64,000 bases of DNA from an uncultured Verrucomicrobiota bacterium (GTDB lineage Bacteria > Verrucomicrobiota > Kiritimatiellia > CAIVKH01), in NCBI GenBank assembly GCA_937872895.1, contig CALMUP010000001.1:1-64000 (forward strand). Direction: 5' to 3'. Numbering within the stretch: the stretch's first letter is position 1; each line of letters begins with the position of its first letter. Position numbers and translations under genes: made by a program. Positions 1 to 8,111 of this stretch are shown one piece after another. The notes under the pieces were generated by a model. It made no database searches. It was not told the origin of the DNA and saw nothing but the letters and a program-made list of their open reading frames with translations.

Positions 1-1953
1 CCCCCCCTGTGCGCCGCGCCCTCAAGGGCGGCCGGCGTTCCCCCCCCCCCCCCCCCCCCCCCCCTCCCCCCCGCCCCCCACCCCCCCCCCACCCCCCCCG
101 CCGCGCCCGCCGAGCCGCCCCCGGCCCCGGTCGCACTGAAGACCATCCACGACGTACCCCACACCTACCGCCTGATCGATCGCGACGACGAGGTCGCCGC
201 GCTCGTCGAGGAACTCGGCCGCCTGCCGCGGTTCTGCTTCGACATCGAGACCGACCGGCTGAATCCGAAACTCGCCCGCATCGCCGGCATCGCCTTCAGC
301 TGGGAACGCGGCCACGGCGTGTATGTCCGCATCCCCCGCTCCGACACCGTGCCCGCCCCGCGCCTCGCCCTGCTCGCCCCGATCCTCCAACGCCCCGGTA
401 TCGAGAAGATCGGCCACAACCTGAAATTCGACATGGGCGTGCTGCTGTGGAACGGCGTCGAGGTGCACGGCCCCGTGTTCGATACGATGATCGCCCACGC
501 CCTGCTCGAACCGGACCGCCGCCACGGCATGGACGCCCTGTCCGAACAGTACCTCGGCTACACCCCGATCCCGTTCGATGACGTGGTCGGCGCGAAAGGC
601 CCCACCCAGACCACCATGTTCGACGCCCCCGCCGAGAAGGTCGCCGAATACGCCGCCGAGGACGCCGACGTGACCTGGCAACTGCACGGACTCTTCGCCG
701 AACGGTTGCGCGAGGCCGGCCTCGACCGCGTCTTCCGCGAGATCGAGATGCCGCTGCTCCCCGTCCTGCTGCACATGGAGAAGGCCGGCATCCGCCTCGA
801 CCGCGCCACCCTCGCGACCACCTCGACCGAACTCGCCGCGCAACTCCTCACGCTCGAAACCCGCATCCACGATCTGGCCGGCGGCCCGTTCAACATCAAC
901 TCCCCGCGCCAGCTCGGCGAGGTGCTGTTCGAGCGGATGGCCCTCGGCGGCCCCAAGGCGAAGAAGACCCGCACCGGCCAGTACGCCACCGACGAAAGCA
1001 TCCTGTCCGAGCTGGCCACCGAGCACGAGATCGCCCGCCGCCTGCTGGAGTACCGCGAGGCCGCGAAGCTGAAATCGACCTACGTCGATGCCCTGCCCGA
1101 AACCGTGTTTCCGCCGACCGGCCGCATCCACACCACCTTCATGCCCACCGGCGCGGTGACCGGCCGCCTCGCCTCGGTGAACCCGAACCTGCAGAACATC
1201 CCCATCCGCACCGAGGCCGGCCAGGGCATCCGCGCCGCCTTCCTGCCCACCGAGGGCTGGCAGTTGCTCTCGGCCGACTATTCGCAGATCGAATTGCGCG
1301 TGATGGCCTCGCTGAGCGGCGATCCCGGCATGATCGACGCCTTCGCGCGCGGCCTCGACATCCATGCCGCCACCGCCGCCCGCGTGTACCGCGTCGAACT
1401 CGACCAGGTCACCGCCGATATGCGCCGCACCGCGAAGATGGTGAACTTCGGCATCATCTACGGCATCTCCGCCTTCGGCCTCGCCCAGCGCCTCGGCATC
1501 CCGCGCAGCGAAGCCGCCTCGATCATCCAGCAGTACTTCGTCGAATACCCCGGCGTGAAGGCCTACATGGAACAGGTCGTAGCGACCTGCCGGACCACCG
1601 GCTACGTCGAGACGATGACCGGACGCCGCCGCTGGATCCGCGACATCACCTCCGCGAACGGTACCGTGCGCGCCGCCGCCGAACGCACCGCGATCAACAC
1701 CCCGATCCAGGGCACCGCCGCCGACATGATCAAGATCGCCATGGTCCGCATCGACACGGCCCTGCGCGCCGCCAACCTGCGCACCACCATGCTGCTGCAG
1801 GTCCACGACGAACTGGTGTTCGACCTCGCCCCGGGGGAGGAGGACGCCGCGCGCGCGTTGATCGTCCGCGGCATGAAGGACGCCCTGCCGCTGAACGTCC
1901 CGGTCGAGGTGCAGACCGGCATCGGGGCGACCTGGCTCGCGGCCCACGGGTGA
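1..1953 (+). CDS. polA: DNA polymerase I, 3' part of gene (5' end outside window)
   Basis: Family A DNA polymerase used in replication gap filling and repair. Frame 1 is open from base 1 to the TGA at 1951-1953. The 3'-5' exonuclease motifs are all present: DIE near base 241, HNLKFD near 416 and a YAAEDAD motif near 650, so proofreading should be active. Polymerase motifs follow: SADYSQIELR (near 1270), the O-helix KMVNFGIIYG (near 1436) and VHDE (near 1801). The first ~60 codons are a proline-rich linker made by long C runs, expected between the 5' nuclease and proofreading domains. The 5' nuclease domain is not in the window. The C homopolymers make the exact frame upstream of ~base 120 uncertain. 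The next gene starts 4 bases downstream. Confidence 0.95.
   Translation, partial: PPLCAAPSRAAGVPPPPPPPPLPPAPHPPPTPPAAPAEPPPAPVALKTIHDVPHTYRLIDRDDEVAALVEELGRLPRFCFDIETDRLNPKLARIAGIAFSWERGHGVYVRIPRSDTVPAPRLALLAPILQRPGIEKIGHNLKFDMGVLLWNGVEVHGPVFDTMIAHALLEPDRRHGMDALSEQYLGYTPIPFDDVVGAKGPTQTTMFDAPAEKVAEYAAEDADVTWQLHGLFAERLREAGLDRVFREIEMPLLPVLLHMEKAGIRLDRATLATTSTELAAQLLTLETRIHDLAGGPFNINSPRQLGEVLFERMALGGPKAKKTRTGQYATDESILSELATEHEIARRLLEYREAAKLKSTYVDALPETVFPPTGRIHTTFMPTGAVTGRLASVNPNLQNIPIRTEAGQGIRAAFLPTEGWQLLSADYSQIELRVMASLSGDPGMIDAFARGLDIHAATAARVYRVELDQVTADMRRTAKMVNFGIIYGISAFGLAQRLGIPRSEAASIIQQYFVEYPGVKAYMEQVVATCRTTGYVETMTGRRRWIRDITSANGTVRAAAERTAINTPIQGTAADMIKIAMVRIDTALRAANLRTTMLLQVHDELVFDLAPGEEDAARALIVRGMKDALPLNVPVEVQTGIGATWLAAHG
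40..108 (+). repeat. Poly-C tract encoding a polyproline linker in polA
   Basis: A run of about 25 C residues (40-64) is followed by several more C runs broken by single A, T or G bases. In the polA frame it encodes an almost pure proline linker. The complementary strand is G-rich and could form G-quadruplexes. Homopolymers of this length are prone to slippage and to sequencing or assembly error, so the tract length is not reliable. Confidence 0.8.
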
Positions 1954-1957
1954 TGCC

Positions 1958-3040
1958 ATGGTGGTGTACCATCCAGGCGATATCCGGGCCACCCTCTGGC
2001 CGAAACGCTTGCTCGAGGTCCGGCGCAAGCTGACCCGCTCGTCGGTGATCATCGTCGCCCTCGGCCTGCTCGCCCTGTCCGGCAACGCCTTCTGGGTCTG
2101 GCACGACCGCAACGAGTTCATCGCCGCGCTGAACCCCTCCGCCCCGCGCACCTGGTTCCACCCCGCCCCGGTGAACAGCCTGCTGATCGCGGTGATCATG
2201 CTCTACGCACTGCGCCAGATAACCAAGACCCGCCGCAAACTCGCCCCGCTGGGCTACCCGCTGCTCGAGGCCGAGGAGAAGTACCGCGGGGTCGAGGTCT
2301 GGACCAGTGTCGAGCCGCTGACCAAACGCCCGGCCATGCTGTACATGATCCACCCCGACCGCTCGGGCATCGGCCGCGACGCTTGGCGCGAGGTGAGCCA
2401 CCGCTGGGTGCGCCGCTCGGAGAAGGCGCGCCGGTTGAACTCGCCGCACGTGGCCCGCGTGCTCGATGCCGGCTACGCCCAGCACGAACGTTTCTACACC
2501 GTGGTCGAGATGCCGCGCGGCCTGCGCTTCGACGAACTGGTCCGCGAACACGGCGCCCTGCCGGTGAACCGCGCGGTCTTCCTGATGGCCCAGGTCGCCC
2601 ATGCCGTGCAGGAGGCGCACGCGGCCGGCCTGTTCGGCCTCGCCCTGCACCCGCGCCACTGCTGGGTCGGCTCGCGTTCGTCGAACGTGGACTGGGTGAC
2701 CGTGATGGTGTCGGGGCATTGCGTGGACGAGGAGGCGACGACCGACGCCGCGCCCGACCAGCGCGCCTTCGCGCTGATCCTGCTCGGGCTGCTCAGCGGC
2801 ACCTGGCCGTCCGCGCAGGATGCCGTCGCCGCGCACGACGCGGCCATCGAGCGCCTCGCCCTGCCCTACGGCGTCGCCAGCGCCCTGCGCCGCTGCCTGC
2901 GCGCCACCGCCTCGGACCCCCTGCCGCCGATCGATGAACTGGTGCGCGGCATGTGGGCCTCCCTGCCCGGCCCGTTCTGGAACAACGACCTCGCCGAGGC
3001 CTGGTGGAACGACCGCAAACCGGAGCGCGAATCGGCATGA
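1958..3040 (+). CDS. Membrane-anchored protein-kinase-like protein (probable pseudokinase)
   Basis: 360 residues. Two hydrophobic segments lie near residues 31-48 and 70-88. They are followed by a region with the shape of the C-lobe of a eukaryotic-type Ser/Thr kinase (FDELVREHGALP, then AHAVQEAHAAGLFGLALHPRHCWV). The catalytic loop position reads HPRHCWV instead of HRDxxxxN, and no DFG or glycine-rich loop is visible, so catalytic activity is unlikely. This is a structural guess from local similarity; the family is not certain. It starts 4 bases after polA and its stop overlaps the start of the phosphoesterase gene (ATGA), which points to one transcript. The partners and ligand are unknown. 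Confidence 0.6.
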   Translation: MVVYHPGDIRATLWPKRLLEVRRKLTRSSVIIVALGLLALSGNAFWVWHDRNEFIAALNPSAPRTWFHPAPVNSLLIAVIMLYALRQITKTRRKLAPLGYPLLEAEEKYRGVEVWTSVEPLTKRPAMLYMIHPDRSGIGRDAWREVSHRWVRRSEKARRLNSPHVARVLDAGYAQHERFYTVVEMPRGLRFDELVREHGALPVNRAVFLMAQVAHAVQEAHAAGLFGLALHPRHCWVGSRSSNVDWVTVMVSGHCVDEEATTDAAPDQRAFALILLGLLSGTWPSAQDAVAAHDAAIERLALPYGVASALRRCLRATASDPLPPIDELVRGMWASLPGPFWNNDLAEAWWNDRKPERESA

Positions 3041-3882
3041 AGATCGCGGTCCTGTGCGACATCCACGCCAACCTCCCGGCCTTCCGCGCCGTGCTGGCGC
3101 ACCTCGAGGCGGTCGCCCCGCACCTCGTCGTGGTCGGTGGCGACATCATCAACCGCGGCCCCGAGCCGCGCGCCTGCCTCGAACTCGTGCTCGACCGCAT
3201 CGCCCACCACGGCTGGCGGTACCTCAAGGGCAACCACGAGGACTATGTCCTCAAGGCCGCGGCGGGCAGCGCGGGCCTGCCCGAGTGGGAGCGCAAGCTC
3301 TGCGCGCATTCCGCGTGGACCGCCGACCGCGTGCGCGACTGGCTGCCGGAGATCGCCCGGTGGCCGGACAGTGTCGAATGCCCCGCCCCCGACGGCACCT
3401 CGCTCGCCGTCTTCCATGCCTCGCGCAAGGGCAACCGGGTCGGCCTGTACGAGTTCATGCAGGACCACGAGATCGCCGACTGCGTGCGCCCGCTGCACTC
3501 CGCCATCTGCGTCGGCCACACCCATGTCCCGTTCATCCGCGAGATCGAAGGCACCCTCGTTGTCAACGCCGGGGCGGTGGGCATGCCGTTCGACGGCGAT
3601 CCGCGCGCCAGCTACGCCCTGTTCGAATGGAGCCCGGAAGGCTGGCGGACCGAGATCGTGCGGATTCCCTACGACCGGGCCGAGACCGAGGCCGCCTACC
3701 ACCGGACCGGCTACTGGACCGATGCGGGGCCGATGGTCCCGTTGATCCTCGAGGAACTCCACCACGCCTCCTCGCGCCTCGGCTGGTGGCACCGGCACTA
3801 CGAAGCCAGCGTGCGCACCGGCGCCATCAGCGTCGAGGAATCCGTAGCCGCCCTGCTCCGCGACGGCCCGCCCAAACCGTGA
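3037..3882 (+). CDS. Calcineurin-like metallophosphoesterase
   Basis: 281 residues. All the metal-binding motifs of the superfamily are visible in order: CDIHAN (D-x-H) at the N-terminus, GGDIIN (GD), GNHED (GNH) and GHTHVP (GH-x-H). Size and motif order resemble the YfcE/diadenosine tetraphosphatase-like cytoplasmic phosphodiesterases. The start ATG overlaps the stop of the pseudokinase gene, so the two are probably translated together. The substrate cannot be read from the sequence. The C-terminal ~70 residues (LILEELHHASSRLGWWHRHYE) are an extension beyond the catalytic fold. Confidence 0.88.
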   Translation: MKIAVLCDIHANLPAFRAVLAHLEAVAPHLVVVGGDIINRGPEPRACLELVLDRIAHHGWRYLKGNHEDYVLKAAAGSAGLPEWERKLCAHSAWTADRVRDWLPEIARWPDSVECPAPDGTSLAVFHASRKGNRVGLYEFMQDHEIADCVRPLHSAICVGHTHVPFIREIEGTLVVNAGAVGMPFDGDPRASYALFEWSPEGWRTEIVRIPYDRAETEAAYHRTGYWTDAGPMVPLILEELHHASSRLGWWHRHYEASVRTGAISVEESVAALLRDGPPKP

Positions 3883-4061
3883 GGGGGTGTCGGGTTTCGG
3901 GTGTCGGTGTTCGGGACTAACCGGTTCGATCATGATAGGCGCCGTGGCGTCATGCCTTCCCCTCATGCCGCACGTCGGCGCTTGACCCTTCATCGGATTC
4001 CCTTCGCTGACCCGCTTCGTCCCTCCGGTTCAGGCCTTGTTCCGTTACCAAGTCCCTGTCA
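3883..4061. other. Intergenic segment with short GTGTCGG-type repeats
   Basis: No gene is supported here. Directly after the phosphoesterase stop, a short run alternates GGGTGTCGG, GGTTTCGGG and GTGTTCGGG (about 3883-3915). The rest is unremarkable GC-rich sequence leading into the duplicated leader block and the cassette array. Confidence 0.5.
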
Positions 4062-4300
4062 CATCGGAATGGTTCACCAACAGCGTTACGGGTTGCATAT
4101 GCTCTGTGGAGACATGGGCTATAACACCCTGCACCATCAACCCCTCTATTCGAAAGGAACATCAGGCTCATATCTCACCGACTCCCCGCTTTACGCCCCG
4201 CGAAAAACCCGCTACGCTACGCCCTGTCTTTGAGGAGGTTGCGACCGCACAAATAGAACATCGCCGGATCACAAGAAAACTATCCAATTACTTGTTGGGC
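4062..4300 (+). repeat. Duplicated ~240-bp leader block, copy A (attI-like position)
   Basis: This block recurs at 7858-8098. The last ~120 bp (from the ACTCCCCGCTTTACG segment on) are nearly identical in the two copies, while the first half is clearly diverged. Both copies end in a GTTGGG core (here GTTGGGC at 4294-4300) immediately before a cassette gene, which is the position of an integron attI site or of a preceding attC R' core. An open frame of ~88-92 codons runs through both copies, but the differences do not favour synonymous positions, so it is treated as non-coding. It may act as cassette-array leader, promoter source or recombination platform. Confidence 0.6.
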
Positions 4301-4306
4301 TAAGCA

Positions 4307-5308
4307 ATGAATACAAATAAAGTTAATCTAGAGAACGCTAAGTTTGTCATATCGTCTAAACTTGCGTATTCAATTCTGGCCGCCTTTTGCACAATTATTG
4401 GAGCCGCATTTATCTGTGGCATAAAATTTGAAGAATCAAATAATGCCGCTGAAGTTGCGACCATCATTGGTGAAAAGTCAGTGCTCGAAATAAAAAACCA
4501 AGGATTACAGAATTTTACTGATATTGAGCGCGCCAATAGCGGTGCAACCATTGAGCGATTGCGGGAACGAATGAACAATATGCACCAAATGCTTGAATTT
4601 GATAAGGAAGGCCAAGCAAGTATATTTTCGCATGGAACAATTCTATTAAACAAGAAAGATGCTCAATCACTTATCGCCACTGGTAATTATAGCTCCAGGG
4701 GTGATTTTCTATTCGAAACACTTAAAGATTATGGCTGGAAAGACGAGGAGGAGCTCTATCTTGCCCAAATATGGTCAATGGCCTATCTTGATGAAATTGA
4801 GTTGCTTGACGATGACGAAATTGCAAACAATCCTAATCCCCTTTGGCGAGCCAAGACATGGCTGATCAAATACGATTCTTTAAGTACGAACGTAGCCGGT
4901 ATATGTCTTGCTGGATACTGCAAAATCGACGATGCACTAAATATTGCATCATATATTTTTACATCCGAGGTTGTAAAATCATCATCAGGTGTTCTGCTCG
5001 ATCACGACCGAAACAAAGCCTCTACAAGCAAGCTAAAAGAACCATTTCTAGATTTCACATTACCTTTCATTAACACAAAGATTCGGGATATGAAATTTTC
5101 TTTAGCGTATATAACTCCAAAAATGATTTTAGTATCAGCAGAGAAGAAAAAAGTATTAGGCGACAATTATGCCGATGTCACATTTCTTGCTGTTGAACAA
5201 GGCGACATAGCATATTTCTTTTTGTCGGCAGCCTATGCAAACACGCAGGTTCACCCTGTAATGATAGAGTCAAAGCGATGGATTTACTCGGCAAGAGTTA
5301 TGGAATGA
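4307..5308 (+). CDS. Cassette 1: unknown protein with one N-terminal membrane helix
   Basis: 333 residues. One hydrophobic helix lies at residues ~18-38, followed by a mostly acidic/polar region of mixed structure; no family is recognised. Base composition is much more AT-rich than the flanking chromosome. The gene sits between the core GTTGGGC (4294-4300) and an attC-like site that begins with the exactly complementary GCCCAAC at 5310, so it is the coding part of one integron-type gene cassette. No convincing Shine-Dalgarno sequence precedes the ATG, which follows the recombination core by 6 bases. The function is unknown; the topology would fit a small membrane-tethered sensor or effector, but this is speculation. 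Confidence 0.8.
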   Translation: MNTNKVNLENAKFVISSKLAYSILAAFCTIIGAAFICGIKFEESNNAAEVATIIGEKSVLEIKNQGLQNFTDIERANSGATIERLRERMNNMHQMLEFDKEGQASIFSHGTILLNKKDAQSLIATGNYSSRGDFLFETLKDYGWKDEEELYLAQIWSMAYLDEIELLDDDEIANNPNPLWRAKTWLIKYDSLSTNVAGICLAGYCKIDDALNIASYIFTSEVVKSSSGVLLDHDRNKASTSKLKEPFLDFTLPFINTKIRDMKFSLAYITPKMILVSAEKKKVLGDNYADVTFLAVEQGDIAYFFLSAAYANTQVHPVMIESKRWIYSARVME

Positions 5309-5309
5309 A

Positions 5310-5363
5310 GCCCAACATGCGCCTCCAGCGCAGGCTTCGCCGCACTGAGGCTTGTCGTTAGCC
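5310..5363 (+). other. attC-like recombination site 1 (end of cassette 1)
   Basis: The site runs from R'' GCCCAAC (5310-5316) to R' GTTAGCC (5357-5363), 54 bp, matching the RYYYAAC...GTTRRRY consensus. Internal arms GCCTCCAG and CTGAGGC are imperfectly complementary, giving the expected hairpin. R'' is the exact complement of the GTTGGGC core at the leading edge of the same cassette, as expected if the cassette excises as a circle. Confidence 0.85.
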
Positions 5364-5370
5364 AGAAGAC

Positions 5371-7485
5371 ATGAAACTGACACACATCAATGTCCGAAAC
5401 TACAAAGGCTTGCGCGAAACCGAGTGCAAGCTTTCCGACTTCGTCTGCGCTGTGGGTGAAAACAATGCAGGGAAGTCGACACTTCTCCAAGCCCTACTGC
5501 TGTTTCTAAACGGAACCAAGCTGTCCAAGACAGACTACTACGACCCGATCGCTGATATCGTCATCACCGTCACTGTGCACGGCTTGTCTGCCGATGTGCT
5601 GGCCCGTTTGACTGACGAGCACAGGGCCAAGATCAGTCCATACATCGACGCGGAGACAATCGTCCTCGCACGACGATATTCGACGGATGGATCATCCAAA
5701 CTCCGCGTGATTACCCGCGTGCCAATTGATCCCAAATATGGCGATGAACAACTGGATTTGATTTTCAAAGGCAAGAAGGGTCGGGAAATCGCCGAGGTAC
5801 TACTCGCGGTTTACCCCGAGGTCGCACCACGCGAGGTTGCGTTCGCGGCCACGACGCAGAAGGCTGCGAAAGACCTTATTCAGCATTACATTCTCGCCCT
5901 ACCTGCTGATCAGACAACATTATCCGACATCCCACTTCCGACCGGGATCGACAACAGCATTCGGTCGGTACTCCCGGAGCCTGTTTACATTCCGGCAGTA
6001 AAAGACCTCATGGATGACCTCAAGACGAAGGAGAGTGCCTCCTTCGGCAAATTGCTCAACATACTGCTTGATGTCATCGAGGGCGATCTTACGGACACAG
6101 CAGAGACATTTGAAGCTCTTCGCAAGAAACTGAATCGGATCACTGGTGAAGATGGCGTCGTGACGGACGACAGAATGGAGCGGGTCAAGGCGATCGAGAA
6201 GACGATCCAAGACAATCTCCAGGAAACATTTAGGAATGTGCGGGTCGAACTGGAAATTCCTCCGCCAGAGATAAAGACGGTTCTATCCAACGCTACCATT
6301 ATTGCCGATGACGGGGTCCGTGGTCCTGCCGACCTGAAGGGCGATGGGTTCAAGCGTGCTATCACCTTCAGTATCCTGCGCACATACGTCCAGTTGTCCC
6401 AAGATGTTGCGTGGCGCTCGGAGCCCGAGGAAGGGCGACCAACTCGTGAAAAGTTCCTGTTCCTATTTGAAGAGCCCGAGCTCTATCTCCATCCTAGGGC
6501 ACAGAATATCTTGTTCGACGCGCTAACGCTCATTGCCAGAAATCACCAGGTCGTGGTTACGACCCACTCCCCAATGTTCCTCTCCGCTTCCGGAACCAAG
6601 ACATTCATCAAAGTCGCAAAGCGTACAGCACCAGAAGCTCCGAAGCCATTTGGCGAATGCTATCCAGTGGACCTCACGGATATTGCCGAACGGGATGCAT
6701 TTCAGTTGATCTCATTCGAGAGCAGCAACGTGGCCTTTTTCTCGAGCAAGATAGTTCTCGTGGAAGGCGATAGCGAGTTGATTGCCTTACCTCACATCTC
6801 CGCGATTCTAGATCCAAAGTGGGATTTCAAATCTACATCAACGAACGTTATCAAAGTTTCTGGGAAAGGGGCATTCAAGAGATATCGCGAGTTCTTCAAG
6901 CGCTTTGGCGTGAAGGTGTATATCGTGGCCGACTTGGATGTTCTTGTTGAGGACTTCGACAAACTCGACGCAAGTGAACGCGCGACGGAGCTACGACGGG
7001 ATTTGCTCAGGCTCGTCGACGCGATTATTGATGCCGAGAACAGGCTCGAACAACCATCGCCCAGACTTCTCCGCGAGGAGTTGCAGCGGGACCGGGCGCG
7101 AGTCCTTTACGAGCAACTCGGTGTTGCGCGACGGGCGAACGACGTTCCCAGCCAAACCCGTATCCTCGATGAACTATTTGTGTTTGAGCGCTCAAAGCCT
7201 CGGCTTGTTTTATTGGCTGATAACGCAAGAGTTGACGTTCTCGCGCTCAAGCGGCAGTTGTTATCGGAGCTCAGGTCAACCGGAGTGTGCGTTCTAGAGA
7301 GAGGCGCGATTGAGGCTTACTACTCGGCTGGCGTTGTCGGCGACGACAAGCCCACCAAAGCACAGTCCTTCTGCCTGTCGGTTACGACCCAGGATCAGGT
7401 GCGTGCACTCAGTGATCAAATTGAAAGCGGCGGGGAACAGGTCTCAGAACTGGAAGCAATTATGAGGACGATATTCGATGGCTAA
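5371..7485 (+). CDS. Cassette 2: OLD-family ATP-dependent nuclease (AAA ATPase + TOPRIM)
   Basis: 704 residues. The N-terminal ABC-type ATPase has Walker A GENNAGKST (residues ~30-38) and Walker B LFLFEEPELYLHP (near 365), followed by a VVVTTHSP H-loop segment. The C-terminal TOPRIM domain has LVEGDSE (conserved Glu) and IVADLD (DxD). This order is that of the OLD (overcoming lysogenisation defect) nucleases, which include phage-defence proteins such as P2 Old and GajA. No UvrD-like gajB partner follows, so it resembles the stand-alone class. It is carried by a cassette whose leading core GTTAGCC pairs exactly with GGCTAAC at 7480, overlapping the stop codon. An antiphage role is likely from family knowledge. 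Confidence 0.9.
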   Translation: MKLTHINVRNYKGLRETECKLSDFVCAVGENNAGKSTLLQALLLFLNGTKLSKTDYYDPIADIVITVTVHGLSADVLARLTDEHRAKISPYIDAETIVLARRYSTDGSSKLRVITRVPIDPKYGDEQLDLIFKGKKGREIAEVLLAVYPEVAPREVAFAATTQKAAKDLIQHYILALPADQTTLSDIPLPTGIDNSIRSVLPEPVYIPAVKDLMDDLKTKESASFGKLLNILLDVIEGDLTDTAETFEALRKKLNRITGEDGVVTDDRMERVKAIEKTIQDNLQETFRNVRVELEIPPPEIKTVLSNATIIADDGVRGPADLKGDGFKRAITFSILRTYVQLSQDVAWRSEPEEGRPTREKFLFLFEEPELYLHPRAQNILFDALTLIARNHQVVVTTHSPMFLSASGTKTFIKVAKRTAPEAPKPFGECYPVDLTDIAERDAFQLISFESSNVAFFSSKIVLVEGDSELIALPHISAILDPKWDFKSTSTNVIKVSGKGAFKRYREFFKRFGVKVYIVADLDVLVEDFDKLDASERATELRRDLLRLVDAIIDAENRLEQPSPRLLREELQRDRARVLYEQLGVARRANDVPSQTRILDELFVFERSKPRLVLLADNARVDVLALKRQLLSELRSTGVCVLERGAIEAYYSAGVVGDDKPTKAQSFCLSVTTQDQVRALSDQIESGGEQVSELEAIMRTIFDG

Positions 7486-7759
7486 CCAGAGGGTGCTGCT
7501 TATCGTGAAGGTATAGGGGTCACGTCTAGACATTGTACAATCACCCACTTCCCTTTTCCTGAACACATTGGAACGGCCGTGGTCTTCCGGTCTTTCCTGT
7601 TCCGCGAATCCATACGCCAGCGGGTCAACCTACATGCCATCGCCCGCTCACCATCTTAATCGGGGTGGCCGTTTCGGCAGCCGATCAATCAAACCATCCC
7701 GTTCACGCTATGCGCTATGTATAAGGTCACGACGTGACCCCTGGCGCTGTCAGTTAAAC
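7480..7759 (+). other. attC-like site 2, split by an inserted MITE-like element
   Basis: R'' GGCTAAC (7480-7486) is the exact complement of the cassette 2 leading core GTTAGCC. About 25 bp later the site is interrupted by the element at ~7512-7746. A consensus R' core, GTTAAAC (7753-7759), follows the element. The simplest reading is one attC site with the repeat inserted between its two arms. Confidence 0.6.
7512..7746. mobile_element. MITE-like repeat, copy 1
   Basis: About 235 bp, repeated with high identity at 11098-11330. The left end AGGGGTCACGTC and the right end (reverse complement also AGGGGTCACGTC) form an imperfect terminal inverted repeat of about 24 bp. No open frame of useful length is present, so it would be non-autonomous. 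Both copies have the same orientation and interrupt attC-like sites at a comparable place. It could alternatively be the remnant of a larger element. Confidence 0.65.
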
Positions 7760-7828
7760 ATCAGCCACCTGCGGAAGTCGGTTTGTTCGCGGACGGGTAT
7801 CTGCTGCGTGGCCAACTGATCGTTATAA
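7753..7828 (+). other. Possible further degenerate attC-like hairpin
   Basis: AACATCAGCCAC (from 7757) and GTGGCCAACTGATCGTT (ending 7824) are complementary apart from one extra base and a four-base interruption, a layout seen in attC hairpins with an extrahelical base. The outer cores do not match the consensus well, and no gene lies between this point and the leader block. The call is tentative. Confidence 0.3.
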
Positions 7829-7857
7829 GCCGGCAACAACGCGGAAGGGATGGGTTT

Positions 7858-8098
7858 CATCGGATTGGTTCACCAAAAAGGGGATGGATTGCTCATATGC
7901 TCTGTAGAATCATGGGTGAGAACACCTTGTGGCATCAACCTATCTTTTCGTAAGAAACATCAGACAAAAACCACACCGACTCCCCGCTTTACGCCCCGCG
8001 AAAAACCCGCTACGCTACGCCCTGTCTTTGAGGAGGTTGTGACCGCACAAATAGAACAGCGCCGGATCACAAGAAAACTATCCAATAACTTGTTGGGA
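7858..8098 (+). repeat. Duplicated ~240-bp leader block, copy B
   Basis: Second copy of the block at 4062-4300. It ends in the core GTTGGGA (8092-8098), directly before cassette 3. The distal ~120 bp are nearly identical to copy A. The 7760-7857 stretch in front of it holds only the degenerate hairpin noted separately. Confidence 0.6.
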
Positions 8099-8111
8099 TC
8101 GCGGAGACGAT

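Noticed and set aside
22-2199. 725-codon minus-strand frame across polA
   Set aside because: Gly/Val/His-rich shadow of polA with no recognisable domain; polA motifs on the plus strand are unambiguous.
7568-7819. 83-codon frame covering MITE copy 1
   Set aside because: Not maintained in copy 2 and it resembles no transposase; the element appears non-coding.
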